From contig NZ_CP141587.1 in the NCBI RefSeq assembly GCF_035593985.1, positions 1,426,001-1,490,000 on the forward strand: a stretch of 64,000 bases of DNA. The letters run 5' to 3'. This stretch comes from Sphingomonas sp. LY29. GTDB lineage: Bacteria; Pseudomonadota; Alphaproteobacteria; Sphingomonadales; Sphingomonadaceae. The position numbers and the translations under genes are program-made. The first letter of the stretch is position 1; every line of letters begins with the position of its first letter. Positions 53,164 through 62,765 of the stretch are shown here, piece by piece. The notes beneath the pieces were generated by a model. It saw nothing but the letters and a program-made list of their open reading frames with translations, was not told the DNA's origin and ran no database searches.

Positions 53164-54377
53164 ATCGGGAGCCCGCGCAGCAGCAGCGGCAGATCGCCGC
53201 TCGTTCCGCGCGCTTCGTCCATCAGTCGCTGCTTCACCGGGCTGATCCGATCGATCAGGCCCATGCCGAAGCGGCGCACGCGCGACGCGGTCTTGCCGGG
53301 TATACCGTAGATCCGCGTCAGGCTGTCGGTGGCAAGGCTGACCATGAACGTGTCGAGCCCGCGCCAACGCTGGTAACGGTCGAGCAATTGCCGGTCGCCG
53401 AGGTCCTGCCCGAGCCGCGCGCCTTCAACCAGCACCTGCGCCAGCGCGGCGGCGTCGCGATAGCCAAGATTGACGCCCTGCCCCGCGATCGGATGAATGC
53501 CGTGCGCGGCATCACCGACCAGGGCGAGCCGCCGATCGGTGATCTGCGCGGCATGATGGAAACCGAGCGGGTAGGTCGCGCGCGGGGCCAGCATCGACAC
53601 CTTGCCGAGGAAGCCACCCATCGCGGCCTCGGCCTCGGCGGCGAAATCCTCGTCGCTGAGCGCAAGAAGGCCAGCCGAATCGGCAGTGGAGACCGACCAG
53701 ACGATCGCCGAGCGATGTCCAACCTCGTCGTCGATCATCGGCAGCAATGCGAAGGGACCCGCCGGATAGAATATCTCGTAGGCGACCTCTTCATGCGGCC
53801 GCTCGTGACGGAGCGTCGAGACGATCGCGGCGTGGTCATATTTCCACCGCGCCATGCGGATGCCCGCCGCGTCGCGAGTCGGCGAGTTGCGCCCCTCGGC
53901 CGCGACCAGCAATGGCGCGCGCACGACCGCGCCATCGTCGAGCGTCGCGGTCACGCCATGCTCGCCGCGATCGATGCTGACCGCGCGGCGGTTCCAGCGG
54001 AGGTCGATCCTTCGCCCCGCCTCGGCACGCGCGAGCAACGCAGCGCGCAGGTGGCGATTCTCGTTCATCCAGCCGAGCGGCTCGTCCTCACCCTCCGGAT
54101 CGAAGCTCAGCCCGCCCGGGGCAAGCCCGTCGGCAACCTCGATCCGGCGGATCGGGCAGCCCGGCACGGGGAAATGGTCGCTGATCCCGACGGTGTCGAA
54201 CATCCGTTTCGACGACGACGACAGCGCACTGGTACGGCCGTCGAACTTGGCATCCTTGCGGTCCGCCGGATCGGCGGGATCGATGACGATGGCGGAAAGG
54301 CCGCTGGCGTCGAGCGCAGCGGCCAGCGCCAGTCCGACCAGGCCGCCGCCGAGGATGATCACGTCGCTTCGTTCCAT
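53160..54377 (-). CDS. UbiH/Coq6-family FAD monooxygenase (ubiquinone biosynthesis)
   Basis: 405-aa flavoprotein. FAD motif VIILGGGLVGLALAAALDAS at the start, DG motif in RAPLLVAAEGRNSPTRDAAG and the second FAD block LALVGDAAHGIHPIAGQGVN. It would hydroxylate the ubiquinone ring. Which carbon it modifies cannot be told from sequence. Confidence 0.9.
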   Translation of the reverse strand: MERSDVIILGGGLVGLALAAALDASGLSAIVIDPADPADRKDAKFDGRTSALSSSSKRMFDTVGISDHFPVPGCPIRRIEVADGLAPGGLSFDPEGEDEPLGWMNENRHLRAALLARAEAGRRIDLRWNRRAVSIDRGEHGVTATLDDGAVVRAPLLVAAEGRNSPTRDAAGIRMARWKYDHAAIVSTLRHERPHEEVAYEIFYPAGPFALLPMIDDEVGHRSAIVWSVSTADSAGLLALSDEDFAAEAEAAMGGFLGKVSMLAPRATYPLGFHHAAQITDRRLALVGDAAHGIHPIAGQGVNLGYRDAAALAQVLVEGARLGQDLGDRQLLDRYQRWRGLDTFMVSLATDSLTRIYGIPGKTASRVRRFGMGLIDRISPVKQRLMDEARGTSGDLPLLLRGLPI

Positions 54378-54483
54378 GATTCCCTGTTAGTGGTCGCATG
54401 CCGACGAGGGAAGCCTTGCCCCGGAGTCCAGCGACAGGCACAATCATGGCCAACGATTTTTCGACTTCGGGGGAAGTGACGTC

Positions 54484-56817
54484 ATGGCGACCGCCGCGCA
54501 GCGGGCTCAAAAGCGGGATCTTGGCCCCGACTGGCGCGAATCGCTGGCCGCGTCGGTCGGCAGATTCGCTCGCAGGACCGTGGGCATCGGCCTGATCGGA
54601 CTGTCGATCGCGCTGTTCGTGGCGCTGCTGACGCATTCGAGCGTCGATCCAAGCTTCACCACCGCCGCGGGTGGACCGCCGACCAACTGGCTCGGCGCGT
54701 TCGGATCCTACGCCAGCGATGCGATGCTGTTCCTGTTCGGCCCCGCCTCGGCGCTGTTCCTGCCGCTCGTCGCGCTCGCCGGGCTTCGCCTCGTGCGCGG
54801 CGTCGACACCGGGCGGATCGGCCGCGCGATCCTCGTCGCGGCGCTGGGCGTGATGTTGATCGGGATCGCGCTGGGGCTGTATGCGGGATCGGCCGTGTCT
54901 GGTCTTCCCGCCGGTTACGGCGGCGCGCTGGGTCTGGCGGGCGCTTATGGGGTCGACGCGGCGGTGGGCGCGATCGGCAATCCGGCGATTGAGGGCCCGC
55001 TGCGTCTGTCGCTGATGGTGCTGCTGGTTCTCGCCGGGTTCGTCGTCGGCTGGTTCGCGCTCGGCGTTCGCGACGAGGAAAAGGAATGGGCGACCGAACG
55101 CCTTCGCCGCGAGCCCTCGGGCGTGGTCAAGCCGCCGCGCCGCTCTCAGGCCTCGCGCCTAGTAGAGGACGAGGACGGCGTCGCCACGCCGCCGCGCTCG
55201 CGTCCCGCGGTCGCGGTGACCGAGCCCGCCAAGGCGATCGCGCCGGCCAAGGCCGCGCCGAAGAAGGGCAAGGCGCCCGGACAAGCGAGCCTCGCGCTCG
55301 GCGACAATTATCAACTGCCCCCGATCGCGCTGCTCGCCGCCGCGCCGGAGAAGGGCAAGAACGTCATCGACCGCGCCGGGTTGGAGCGGAACGCGCGCCT
55401 TCTCGAAAGCGTGCTCGAGGATTTCCACGTCCGCGGTGACATCGTCGAGGTTCGCCCCGGCCCGGTCGTCACCATGTACGAGCTGGAGCCTGCCAGCGGG
55501 ATCAAGGCCAGCCGCGTGATCCAGCTGGCCGACGACATCGCGCGCAACATGTCGGCATTGTCGGCGCGCGTCGCGACGATCCCGGGGCGGAGCGTGATCG
55601 GTATCGAGCTTCCCAACACCAAGCGCGAATCGGTGGCGCTGAGCGAGCTCATCGGAAGCCAGGCGTTCGAAGACCAGAACATGTCGCTCCCGCTGATCCT
55701 GGGCAAGAATATCTCTGGCGACCCGGTCATCGCCGATCTGGCGCCGATGCCGCACCTGCTCGTCGCCGGCACGACCGGGTCGGGCAAGTCGGTCGGCCTC
55801 AACTGCATGATCCTGTCGCTGCTCTATCGCATGGGCCCCGACGAGTGTCGGATGATCATGATCGATCCCAAGATGCTCGAGCTGAGCATATACGACGCGA
55901 TCCCGCACCTTCTGGCGCCGGTGGTGACCGAGCCGGGCAAGGCGATCCGCGCGCTCAAGTGGACCGTCGAGCAGATGGAGGAACGATACCGGATGATGGC
56001 GAGCCTCGGCGTTCGCCAGCTGGCCAGCTTCAATCAGAAGGTTCGCGATTCGAAGGCCAAGGGCGCACAACTCGGCCGCAAGGTGCAGACCGGCTACAAC
56101 GCCGACACCGGCCAGCCGGTCTATGAGACCGAAGAGCTGGAATATGAGGTCCTGCCGCAGATCGTCGTGGTCGTCGACGAGCTCGCCGACCTGATGATGA
56201 CCGCGGGCAAGGAAGTCGAATTCCTGATCCAGCGGCTGGCGCAGAAGGCGCGCGCGGCGGGCATCCACCTGATCATGGCGACGCAGCGGCCGTCGGTCGA
56301 CGTCATCACCGGCGTCATCAAGGCGAACCTGCCGACCCGCATCAGCTTCCAGGTGACCAGCAAGATCGACAGCCGCACCATCCTTGGCGAGCAGGGCGCC
56401 GAGCAGCTGCTTGGCAAGGGCGACATGCTCTACATGCCGGGTGGCAAGCAGATCCTTCGCGTCCACGGCCCGTTCGTCAGCGACGACGAGGTTCGCGCGG
56501 TTGCCGACCATTGGCGCAAGCAGGGCGTTCCCGACTACATCCAGGCGGTCACCGAGGAGCCCGAGGACGGCGGCTATCAGCTCGACGGTGCGCCGGTTGG
56601 CGACGACGATCCCGAGACGCAATTGTACCGCAAGGCGATCCAGATCGTCGCCGAAAGCCAGAAGGCATCGACCAGTTACCTGCAGCGGCAGATGCGCGTC
56701 GGCTACAACAGCGCGGCGCGGTTGATCGAACGGATGGAGAAGGACGGGCTGGTCGGCCAGCCCGACCATGTCGGCCGCCGCGAAGTGCTGATCGATACCG
56801 ACGGTCATCCGCTCTGA
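54484..56817 (+). CDS. ftsK: DNA translocase FtsK
   Basis: 777-aa protein with about four N-terminal membrane helices (residues 30-190), a short linker with Ala/Lys/Pro-rich sequence, then the motor. Walker A is GTTGSGKS (about residue 429), Walker B VVVVDELADLMMT. The C-terminal gamma domain (ASTSYLQRQMRVGYNSAARL) binds KOPS sites. It couples chromosome segregation to division. GGGGGAAG precedes the ATG. Confidence 0.97.
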   Translation: MATAAQRAQKRDLGPDWRESLAASVGRFARRTVGIGLIGLSIALFVALLTHSSVDPSFTTAAGGPPTNWLGAFGSYASDAMLFLFGPASALFLPLVALAGLRLVRGVDTGRIGRAILVAALGVMLIGIALGLYAGSAVSGLPAGYGGALGLAGAYGVDAAVGAIGNPAIEGPLRLSLMVLLVLAGFVVGWFALGVRDEEKEWATERLRREPSGVVKPPRRSQASRLVEDEDGVATPPRSRPAVAVTEPAKAIAPAKAAPKKGKAPGQASLALGDNYQLPPIALLAAAPEKGKNVIDRAGLERNARLLESVLEDFHVRGDIVEVRPGPVVTMYELEPASGIKASRVIQLADDIARNMSALSARVATIPGRSVIGIELPNTKRESVALSELIGSQAFEDQNMSLPLILGKNISGDPVIADLAPMPHLLVAGTTGSGKSVGLNCMILSLLYRMGPDECRMIMIDPKMLELSIYDAIPHLLAPVVTEPGKAIRALKWTVEQMEERYRMMASLGVRQLASFNQKVRDSKAKGAQLGRKVQTGYNADTGQPVYETEELEYEVLPQIVVVVDELADLMMTAGKEVEFLIQRLAQKARAAGIHLIMATQRPSVDVITGVIKANLPTRISFQVTSKIDSRTILGEQGAEQLLGKGDMLYMPGGKQILRVHGPFVSDDEVRAVADHWRKQGVPDYIQAVTEEPEDGGYQLDGAPVGDDDPETQLYRKAIQIVAESQKASTSYLQRQMRVGYNSAARLIERMEKDGLVGQPDHVGRREVLIDTDGHPL

Positions 56818-56917
56818 TCGAGGCCTTTCCCACCTGAACCTAGCGGAACCCTTGGGTTCAGGGCGCATTCAAGGCGCGAGCGCCATTCGTGGCGCAATGA
56901 TTTTCCAGGAGCTTTCC

Positions 56918-57538
56918 ATGACTTTTGCAACCACCCTGTCGCGCGCGCTGATTCCGGTCGCGCTGGTCGCGACCGTTGCTGCGCCTGCCGCGGCGCAGAG
57001 CAACGACCTCCGCGCGGTCCAGCAGAGCCTGGCCGCGACCAGTTCGATGACCGCCAACTTCCTGCAGGCCGACGGCCGTGGGCGGCAGATGGCCGGGACG
57101 CTGACGCTCAAGCGTCCGGGCAAGATCCGCTTCGCTTACGGCGGCGGCGTGAACATGCTGCTCGTCGCGAATGGCAAGACGCTCAACTTCATCGATTATG
57201 ACGTCGGGCAGAAGTCGAGCTGGCCGATCGGCAAGTCGCCGCTGGCGGTGCTGCTGTCGCCTACCCCCGACCTTGGCCGGATCGCGCGCCTTCAGCCCAG
57301 CGACAACAAGAACGTCGTTGTCGTCCGCGCGCGCGATGCTCGCCGTCCCGAATTCGGCACGATCGTGCTTGCCTTCCAGCGTGCCGCGGGTGCGCCGGGC
57401 GGGCTCCGCCTCGAAGGCTGGACCGCGATCGACGCGCAGAACAAGCGCACCACGGTGCGGCTGTCGAACCAGCGCTACAATGTCGCCGTGCCCGACAGTG
57501 CGTTCAACTTCGCCGAGCCGAAGCGCAAGAAAGCGTAG
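56918..57538 (+). CDS. lolA: Outer-membrane lipoprotein carrier LolA
   Basis: 206-aa periplasmic chaperone that ferries lipoproteins to the outer membrane. Signal peptide to AAPAAAQ. The domain has SMTANFLQADGRGRQMAGTL, LKRPGKIRFAYGG and VANGKTLNFIDYDVGQ, matching LolA. AGGAGC is 8 nt before the ATG at 56918. It follows ftsK, a common order. Confidence 0.9.
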   Translation: MTFATTLSRALIPVALVATVAAPAAAQSNDLRAVQQSLAATSSMTANFLQADGRGRQMAGTLTLKRPGKIRFAYGGGVNMLLVANGKTLNFIDYDVGQKSSWPIGKSPLAVLLSPTPDLGRIARLQPSDNKNVVVVRARDARRPEFGTIVLAFQRAAGAPGGLRLEGWTAIDAQNKRTTVRLSNQRYNVAVPDSAFNFAEPKRKKA

Positions 57539-57590
57539 CTTTTCACAACGGTTAAGCTTCGCGACAGCTTCGCTGACGTAAGCCAAACAT

Positions 57591-57639
57591 GATCGTCGCC
57601 ACCGGGGTTTCCCCCTGTTACCCGCGCGACGCGACGATC
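57591..57639 (+). other. Candidate structured RNA between lolA and xth
   Basis: GATCGTCGC (57591-57599) pairs perfectly with GCGACGATC (57631-57639). Inside lies a small GGGG-TTT-CCCC hairpin (57604-57614). The 9-bp outer stem with an internal helix is unlikely by chance in a 200-bp gap. It may be an mRNA element of lolA or a small RNA. Confidence 0.4.
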
Positions 57640-57677
57640 GCCTTGCGTGACGAACGCTTGGTTGGCCCTCGCTCCAT

Positions 57678-57699
57678 GCCCCCGGAGCGGGGGCCTTTT
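57678..57699 (+). terminator. Intrinsic terminator
   Basis: GCCCCC-GGAGC-GGGGGC (57678-57694) followed by CTTTT. Ends the ftsK-lolA transcript before xth. Confidence 0.85.
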
Positions 57700-57740
57700 A
57701 CTTGCGGCCTCCGTGGCGCAGCCGCTAAGCCGACCTCCGC

Positions 57741-58532
57741 ATGACCAAGCTAAAGATCGCTTCCTGGAACATCAATTCCGTCCGCGCCCGCCTCGGCATC
57801 GTCGAACGGCTGCTCGACGAAGAGCAGCCCGACATCCTGTGCCTGCAGGAAACCAAGGCGCAGGACATGGTTTTCCCGGGCAAGAGCTTCACCGACCGCG
57901 GCTACGTCCATCACGAGCTCAACGGGCAAAAGATGCATCATGGCGTCGCGATCCTCAGCCGCCTGCCGCTCGGCGACAGCGGGCGCCACGACTGGCAGGA
58001 CAATGGCGAGGCGCGCCACGTCGGTGCACGGCTGGAATGCGGAATCCGGCTGGAGAACGTCTATATCCCCGCTGGCGGCGACGTCCCCGATCGCGGCGTC
58101 AACCCCAAGTTCGGGCAAAAGCTGGATTTCATCGAGCGCATGACCCGCTGGTCCGAGAAGTTGGCTGAGCCGACTTTGATCGTCGGCGACTTCAACATCG
58201 CGCCGCTGGAATGCGACGTGTGGAATCACAAGGCGCTGCTCGATGTCGTCAGCCACACGCCGGTCGAGGTCGAGACGCTCGAACGCCTGCGCGCAGCGCA
58301 CGACTGGGTCGATCTGGGCCGTCACTTCATCCCCGCGCCGCAACGCAATTTCACCTGGTGGAGCTATCGGTCGAAGGACTGGACCGCGAACGATCGCGGC
58401 CGCCGGCTCGATCATATGTGGGCCAGCCCGTCGCTGGCGCCGCAGGTCACCGGGCATCGCGTGCTCGAACCCTGCCGAAGCTGGGAACGCCCGTCGGACC
58501 ATGTCCCGCTGATCCTAGAGCTGGACGTTTGA
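57741..58532 (+). CDS. xth: Exodeoxyribonuclease III
   Basis: 263-aa AP endonuclease/3'-exonuclease for base-excision repair. Active-site blocks [39 protein letters not shown] and the closing SDHVPL are intact. ribA begins in its stop (TTGA). Confidence 0.96.
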   Translation: MTKLKIASWNINSVRARLGIVERLLDEEQPDILCLQETKAQDMVFPGKSFTDRGYVHHELNGQKMHHGVAILSRLPLGDSGRHDWQDNGEARHVGARLECGIRLENVYIPAGGDVPDRGVNPKFGQKLDFIERMTRWSEKLAEPTLIVGDFNIAPLECDVWNHKALLDVVSHTPVEVETLERLRAAHDWVDLGRHFIPAPQRNFTWWSYRSKDWTANDRGRRLDHMWASPSLAPQVTGHRVLEPCRSWERPSDHVPLILELDV

Positions 58533-59548
58533 GCGACCTTGCCCGCGCCATCGCCGCGCTTCGGCTTGGGCGCCCGGTTCAGGTCGGCGCGCTCGGAATC
58601 CTGTCCGCCGAAACCGCAAGCGCGGCAATGCTCGCGCTTGCCGATCCGCAGCAGCGCGCCGACCTGCTGATCAGCGGCGAGCGCGGGGCGGCGCTCGGCC
58701 TCGGCAACATGCGCGAGGCAGCGGAAGCGTCGCACCCGGTTCGGATCGAGCGGGCGAACTGGCTCGATCATGGTGAGGCGAGTGCCTTGATCGACCCGTC
58801 GCGCGACTTCGACCGGGCGCCGTCGGGGCTGATCGTCAAAGCGCCCCCTGCGGAGGGTGCAGTGGCGCTCAACCTCGCGCGGCTTGCGGGATTGCTGCCC
58901 GCCTTGTGGCTTATCGATCCCGACGCCGGGGCACTCGGGGTCGAGGCCGCCGACATCGCGGCGTCACCTAGGGCGGTGATCGTCACTCGCGCAACACTCC
59001 CGCTCGACGGCCTTCCTTCCAGCCAGATGGTGGCGTTCCGCGATCCCGCCAGCGGCGAGGAGCATGTCGCGCTGGTCGTCGGCGCATTCGGCGGGAAACC
59101 GCCGCTGGTGCGGCTCCACAGTGAATGCCTGACTGGCGATGTGTTCGGCAGTCTGAAATGCGACTGCGGGCCGCAATTGAAGGAGGCGCTACGGATCATC
59201 GGGGCGGAAGGCGGCGGTGTGCTACTCTACCTTCGCCAGGAGGGGCGCGGAATCGGACTGACCAACAAGCTTCGCGCCTACGCGTTGCAGGATCGCGGGC
59301 TCGACACGGTCGATGCCAATCGCCGGCTCGGTTTCGCCGACGACGCTCGCGATTACCGGATGGCGGCGGCGATGCTTCGCGCGCTCGGGGTCGATTCGGT
59401 ACGGTTGCTCACGAACAACCCCACGAAGTTGGCGGGGCTGGCCAAGGAAGGAATTGCGGTCGAGCGGGTCGCGCACGCGATGCCTGCCAACCCGCACAAC
59501 GCCGACTATCTCGCCGCCAAGCGCGACCGCAGCGGCCACTTAGGCTAG
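58529..59548 (+). CDS. ribA: GTP cyclohydrolase II (RibA)
   Basis: 339-aa enzyme opening riboflavin synthesis. The C-terminal half is canonical: [20 protein letters not shown] (zinc ligands), [16 protein letters not shown] and [12 protein letters not shown]. The N-terminal half (about 160 residues) lacks a RibB active site and looks like a degenerate extension, as in some sphingomonad RibA proteins. The TTG start overlaps the xth stop (TTGA). It overlaps the convergent HAD gene by 9 bp. Confidence 0.9.
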   Translation: MSDLARAIAALRLGRPVQVGALGILSAETASAAMLALADPQQRADLLISGERGAALGLGNMREAAEASHPVRIERANWLDHGEASALIDPSRDFDRAPSGLIVKAPPAEGAVALNLARLAGLLPALWLIDPDAGALGVEAADIAASPRAVIVTRATLPLDGLPSSQMVAFRDPASGEEHVALVVGAFGGKPPLVRLHSECLTGDVFGSLKCDCGPQLKEALRIIGAEGGGVLLYLRQEGRGIGLTNKLRAYALQDRGLDTVDANRRLGFADDARDYRMAAAMLRALGVDSVRLLTNNPTKLAGLAKEGIAVERVAHAMPANPHNADYLAAKRDRSGHLG

Positions 59549-60202
59549 CAGGCGCGCGACCTCGTCGAAGGTGGAGGCGAGGTGGTGAACGCCGATGGCC
59601 TTAAGGCGGTCGGCGTGACATTCCCCGATATGATCGGCGCCGAGGAAGCCGATCACGGTCGCGCCCGAAGCGACCGCGCCGGTGGCGCCCACCGCCGAAT
59701 CCTCGATGATCACGCATTGCTCGATCGGCACGTCGAGCTGCCGTGCCGCGTGGAGATAGAGATCGGGCGCCGGCTTGCCGCGCTCGACATGCTCGCGCCC
59801 GCTATACAGATGTGGACCGAAGGCGTCGGCGATGCCGAGGTGATTGAGGTGCGCCTTGATCCAGCGCAGGCGCGACGACGACACCACGGCGCGAGGCAAC
59901 GCGGGATCGAGCGACCGAACGAAACGCACCGCGCCCTCTACCTCGGCAATACCTTCGGCAATCATGCGGTCGTCGATTTCGGATCGCGCCTCGTGAAAGC
60001 CTGCCGGGAGCGGCGCGGCAATCAGCGATTCGATCGCGTCGACGAAATCTTGGCCCGAGAGCCCGGTAAAATGGTCGAGCGCCTGGCGCGTCGTCACGGG
60101 ATGGCCGGCGGCGGTAAGCCATTGCGCGGCGTGCTCGTTGCCCGCCCACTCGCTTTCGATGAGCACGCCGTCGAAGTCGAACAGGATCGCGGCGAAGCGC
60201 AT
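59540..60202 (-). CDS. HAD-family phosphatase
   Basis: 220-aa HAD hydrolase. The nucleophile motif is [14 protein letters not shown], motif II is [14 protein letters not shown] and motif III/IV is [14 protein letters not shown]. It resembles the beta-phosphoglucomutase/GPH-like sugar-phosphate phosphatases. Substrate unknown. Starts one base before the stop of the upstream yggS gene. Confidence 0.9.
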   Translation of the reverse strand: MRFAAILFDFDGVLIESEWAGNEHAAQWLTAAGHPVTTRQALDHFTGLSGQDFVDAIESLIAAPLPAGFHEARSEIDDRMIAEGIAEVEGAVRFVRSLDPALPRAVVSSSRLRWIKAHLNHLGIADAFGPHLYSGREHVERGKPAPDLYLHAARQLDVPIEQCVIIEDSAVGATGAVASGATVIGFLGADHIGECHADRLKAIGVHHLASTFDEVARLLA

Positions 60203-60855
60203 CAGTCCTCGAACAAGGCCGTGCCAACGCGCACATGCGTGGCGCCCAGCGTGACCGCCACGGCGTAGTCGGCGCTCATCCCCATCGACAAGCCGGTGAC
60301 GTCATGACGCTTCGCCAGCTTCGCGAGGAGGGCGAAATAGGGAGACGGCTGATGCTCGGCGGGCGGAATGGCCATCAGGCCCGCGAGTGCAATCGGGGTC
60401 GCGCGCACCTGATCGAGAAAGGCTGGCACCGCGTCGAGCGCCACGCCACCCTTCTGCTCTTCCTCGCCAACGTTGACCTGGACGAAGCAGTCGGGACGGT
60501 GTCCTTCGGCCGCCGCCTCCGCCAGCGCGTCGAGCAGCGACGGTCGATCGAGCGAGTGGATCGAGGCAAACAGCGCCGCCGCCTCAACCGCCTTGTTCGA
60601 CTGCAGCCGGCCGATCATGTGCAGGCGAACGTGCGGAAATCGATCGAGTAGAGCAGGCCATTTCTCGGCGGCTTCCTGCACCCGGCTTTCGCCAAAGTCG
60701 CGTTGCCCTGCAGCGATCAGCGCTTCGATCTCGTCCGCGCTTCGCCGCTTCGACACCGCGATCAGGCACACGTCCTCGTGTTTTCGACGCGCCAGCGTAG
60801 CGGCGCGCGCGATTTCCGCGCGGACGGTCGACAATCGGGTGGCGGCATCGCTCAT
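60202..60855 (-). CDS. yggS: YggS-family pyridoxal-phosphate homeostasis protein
   Basis: 217-aa PLP-binding protein of the PLPBP family. The lysine is in LIAVSKRRSADEIEALIAAG. FGESRVQEAAEKWP and HMIGRLQSNKAVEAA follow. It holds and buffers PLP. The ATG at 60855 fits the family. Divergent from the ThiE-like gene, 22 bp apart. Confidence 0.95.
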   Translation of the reverse strand: MSDAATRLSTVRAEIARAATLARRKHEDVCLIAVSKRRSADEIEALIAAGQRDFGESRVQEAAEKWPALLDRFPHVRLHMIGRLQSNKAVEAAALFASIHSLDRPSLLDALAEAAAEGHRPDCFVQVNVGEEEQKGGVALDAVPAFLDQVRATPIALAGLMAIPPAEHQPSPYFALLAKLAKRHDVTGLSMGMSADYAVAVTLGATHVRVGTALFED

Positions 60856-60877
60856 GCGGTGCGCTATAGAAAGGCCG

Positions 60878-61408
60878 GTGACGACGAGCCACCCCTCATG
60901 GCCACGCGAATGGCTGATGACCGATCCCAGGATCGGCGCGGCCCTGCCGTCGGTGATCGCGCAATTGCCCGACGGGACAGGCGTCATCGTTCGCCATGAC
61001 GAAGCGCCGAGGACCGAGCGCGCGGCGATTGCCGAACTGTGTCGCGTGCGCGGGATCGTTTTCGGAGTGGCGGGAGATGTCGCGTTGGCACGTGACTGCG
61101 GCGCTTCGCTTGTTCACCGACCGCATAGCGATTCGGGAGGTCTACCCCTCAGCCTGCCGGTTCATGACGAGCGCGAAGCCGGCGACGCCGCGCGGCGCGG
61201 CGCGGCACTGGCCTTCGTTTCGCCCATCTTTGCCACGCGATCGCATGAGGGCGTCGCGGGGATTGGCCTCGAGCGCGCCGTCAAGCTGGCGAAACGCTCG
61301 GCAACGCTTGCGATTGCACTGGGAGGAATGGATCGGGACAGGTTCGCCGAGCTGGACGGCGACGTCTTCTACGGCTGGGCCGGGATCGACGCCTGGCTTA
61401 GAACTTGA
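60878..61408 (+). CDS. ThiE/TenI-like thiamine-phosphate synthase family protein
   Basis: 176-aa protein opening WPREWLMTDPRIGAALPSVI, with VIVRHDEAPRTERAAIAELC, GLPLSLPVHDEREAGDAARR and AFVSPIFATRSHEGVAGIGL, the conserved ThiE/TenI order. It may join the thiazole and pyrimidine parts of thiamine, or isomerise as TenI. Shorter than canonical ThiE. The GTG at 60878 has AAAGG upstream. Confidence 0.82.
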   Translation: MTTSHPSWPREWLMTDPRIGAALPSVIAQLPDGTGVIVRHDEAPRTERAAIAELCRVRGIVFGVAGDVALARDCGASLVHRPHSDSGGLPLSLPVHDEREAGDAARRGAALAFVSPIFATRSHEGVAGIGLERAVKLAKRSATLAIALGGMDRDRFAELDGDVFYGWAGIDAWLRT

Positions 61409-62093
61409 ACGCAGTGCCCACGTAAACCGCCTTGTCGTTGCGGCGATCGTCGGCGAGCGCCGGGATCTGGTCGCGCTCGACCTTGTAGCGGACGCCGCCG
61501 TTGACGGCGATGTTGCGGCTGATGCTGTACGACCCGCCGACGTCGACCGCGACGCTGTCGGGACGTGCGAGCGGGGTCAGGCGACTTTCGTTGCGCTCAC
61601 CCGCGACCGCGACCCGGCCGCTGAATTTCTTGAGGTTGTAGCTAACGCCGACCACCGCGGTGTCGCGAGTGCCGATAACCGGGTCCGGGCTGGCCGAGCG
61701 GCTGACATCGCCGGCGACCGCGAACCGCTTCCAGCCCACACCGACGCCGAGGTCGTACTTGGCCGGAGCGATATTGGTAACCGGGGTCGCGACCGCGACT
61801 TCGACCGGGCGAGCCGGGGTGGCCGCGCCGCTCGAGCGGACCGCGATGCGGACCTGCGATGGGCGACCCTTTGCCGCAGCGGGCGTGAACTTGAGGTCGT
61901 TATTGCCGAAACCGCGACCGGCGAACATCGCGGCGAGGCGCGGGTCGGCCGAAGCGGGCGTAAAGGCGGACATCTTGTCGAAGCTGATTGACACGGCGGG
62001 TGGGCGAACCTTGCCGTTGACCGCGGCGATCCCGAGCGCAGGGGTCATGATCAACGCGGCCACTGCCAGCGCCGACGCCGTTCCCTTCCCCAT
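61398..62093 (-). CDS. Outer-membrane beta-barrel (porin-like) protein
   Basis: 231 aa with a signal peptide (ALIMTPALGIAA). Alternating short strands (GVGVGWKRFAVAGDVS, AVVGVSYNLKKFSGRVAVAG, AVDVGGSYSISRNIAVNGG) end in the C-terminal phenylalanine VGTAFKF, the outer-membrane signal recognised by BamA. Small size suggests an eight- or ten-strand barrel. AGGGTG lies about 6 nt before the ATG at 62093. Confidence 0.75.
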   Translation of the reverse strand: MGKGTASALAVAALIMTPALGIAAVNGKVRPPAVSISFDKMSAFTPASADPRLAAMFAGRGFGNNDLKFTPAAAKGRPSQVRIAVRSSGAATPARPVEVAVATPVTNIAPAKYDLGVGVGWKRFAVAGDVSRSASPDPVIGTRDTAVVGVSYNLKKFSGRVAVAGERNESRLTPLARPDSVAVDVGGSYSISRNIAVNGGVRYKVERDQIPALADDRRNDKAVYVGTAFKF

Positions 62094-62194
62094 CGGTTTC
62101 ACCCTGTTCAACACGTGAACGACTCCCATTCACAAGTGATATAGCTCGACGAGCCTGACTGTTCCATGACTCCGCCGATTCAAATCGACTCTGT

Positions 62195-62207
62195 TGCCCA
62201 TTGGGCA
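62195..62207. promoter_or_regulatory. Palindrome TGCCCA-T-TGGGCA
   Basis: Perfect 6-bp dyad with a 1-bp centre in the gap between the porin-like gene and DUF3576. Possible operator for either; nothing more can be said. The rest of the 62094-62305 gap shows no gene. Confidence 0.35.
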
Positions 62208-62305
62208 CAAATCGGCCCGGTGCGGGACAGTCGAATGCTTGCTTGCCGTCACGCGGTCAGCATCTATAACGCCAGCGACGACGCCCTTATCGCATGAGAG
62301 ATTCC

Positions 62306-62749
62306 ATGGCCAGACCGACCCCGACCATCGTCACCCTGATCGCCGCCGGCGTCGCCGCCGCCGCGCTGAGCGGATGCGCGCGCAATCGCGACGTCCCGAC
62401 CAGCCTGGCCCCCGCCCGGATGACCTCGATCGGGGTCAACAGCTATCTGTGGCGCGCCGCGGTCGACACGCTTTCGTTCGCCCCGCTCGTCACCGCCGAT
62501 TCCAATGGCGGCGTGATCGTCACCGACTGGTACGCCAACCCGCGCACTCCGGGCGAGCGCGTCAAGCTGACCGTCTCGATCCTCGACCAAGAACTGCGTG
62601 CCGATGCGCTTCGCGTCGCCGCCAGCCGCCAGGTCAACCAGAACGGCGCATGGGTCGAGGCGCCCGTCGCCGCGGCCACGGTGCAGAAGCTGGAAGACAT
62701 CATCCTGACGCGTGCCCGCGACCTTCGCCGCACGACCATCGGCGGCTGA
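62306..62749 (+). CDS. DUF3576 lipoprotein
   Basis: 147-aa lipoprotein: hydrophobic N-terminus with lipobox AALSGC, then [20 protein letters not shown] and [20 protein letters not shown], the DUF3576 core. The family typically sits before leuS in alphaproteobacteria, as here, and is thought to be part of an envelope-biogenesis neighbourhood. The ATG at 62306 is favoured over 62294. Confidence 0.88.
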   Translation: MARPTPTIVTLIAAGVAAAALSGCARNRDVPTSLAPARMTSIGVNSYLWRAAVDTLSFAPLVTADSNGGVIVTDWYANPRTPGERVKLTVSILDQELRADALRVAASRQVNQNGAWVEAPVAAATVQKLEDIILTRARDLRRTTIGG

Positions 62750-62765
62750 GGCACCAGATCCAGCC

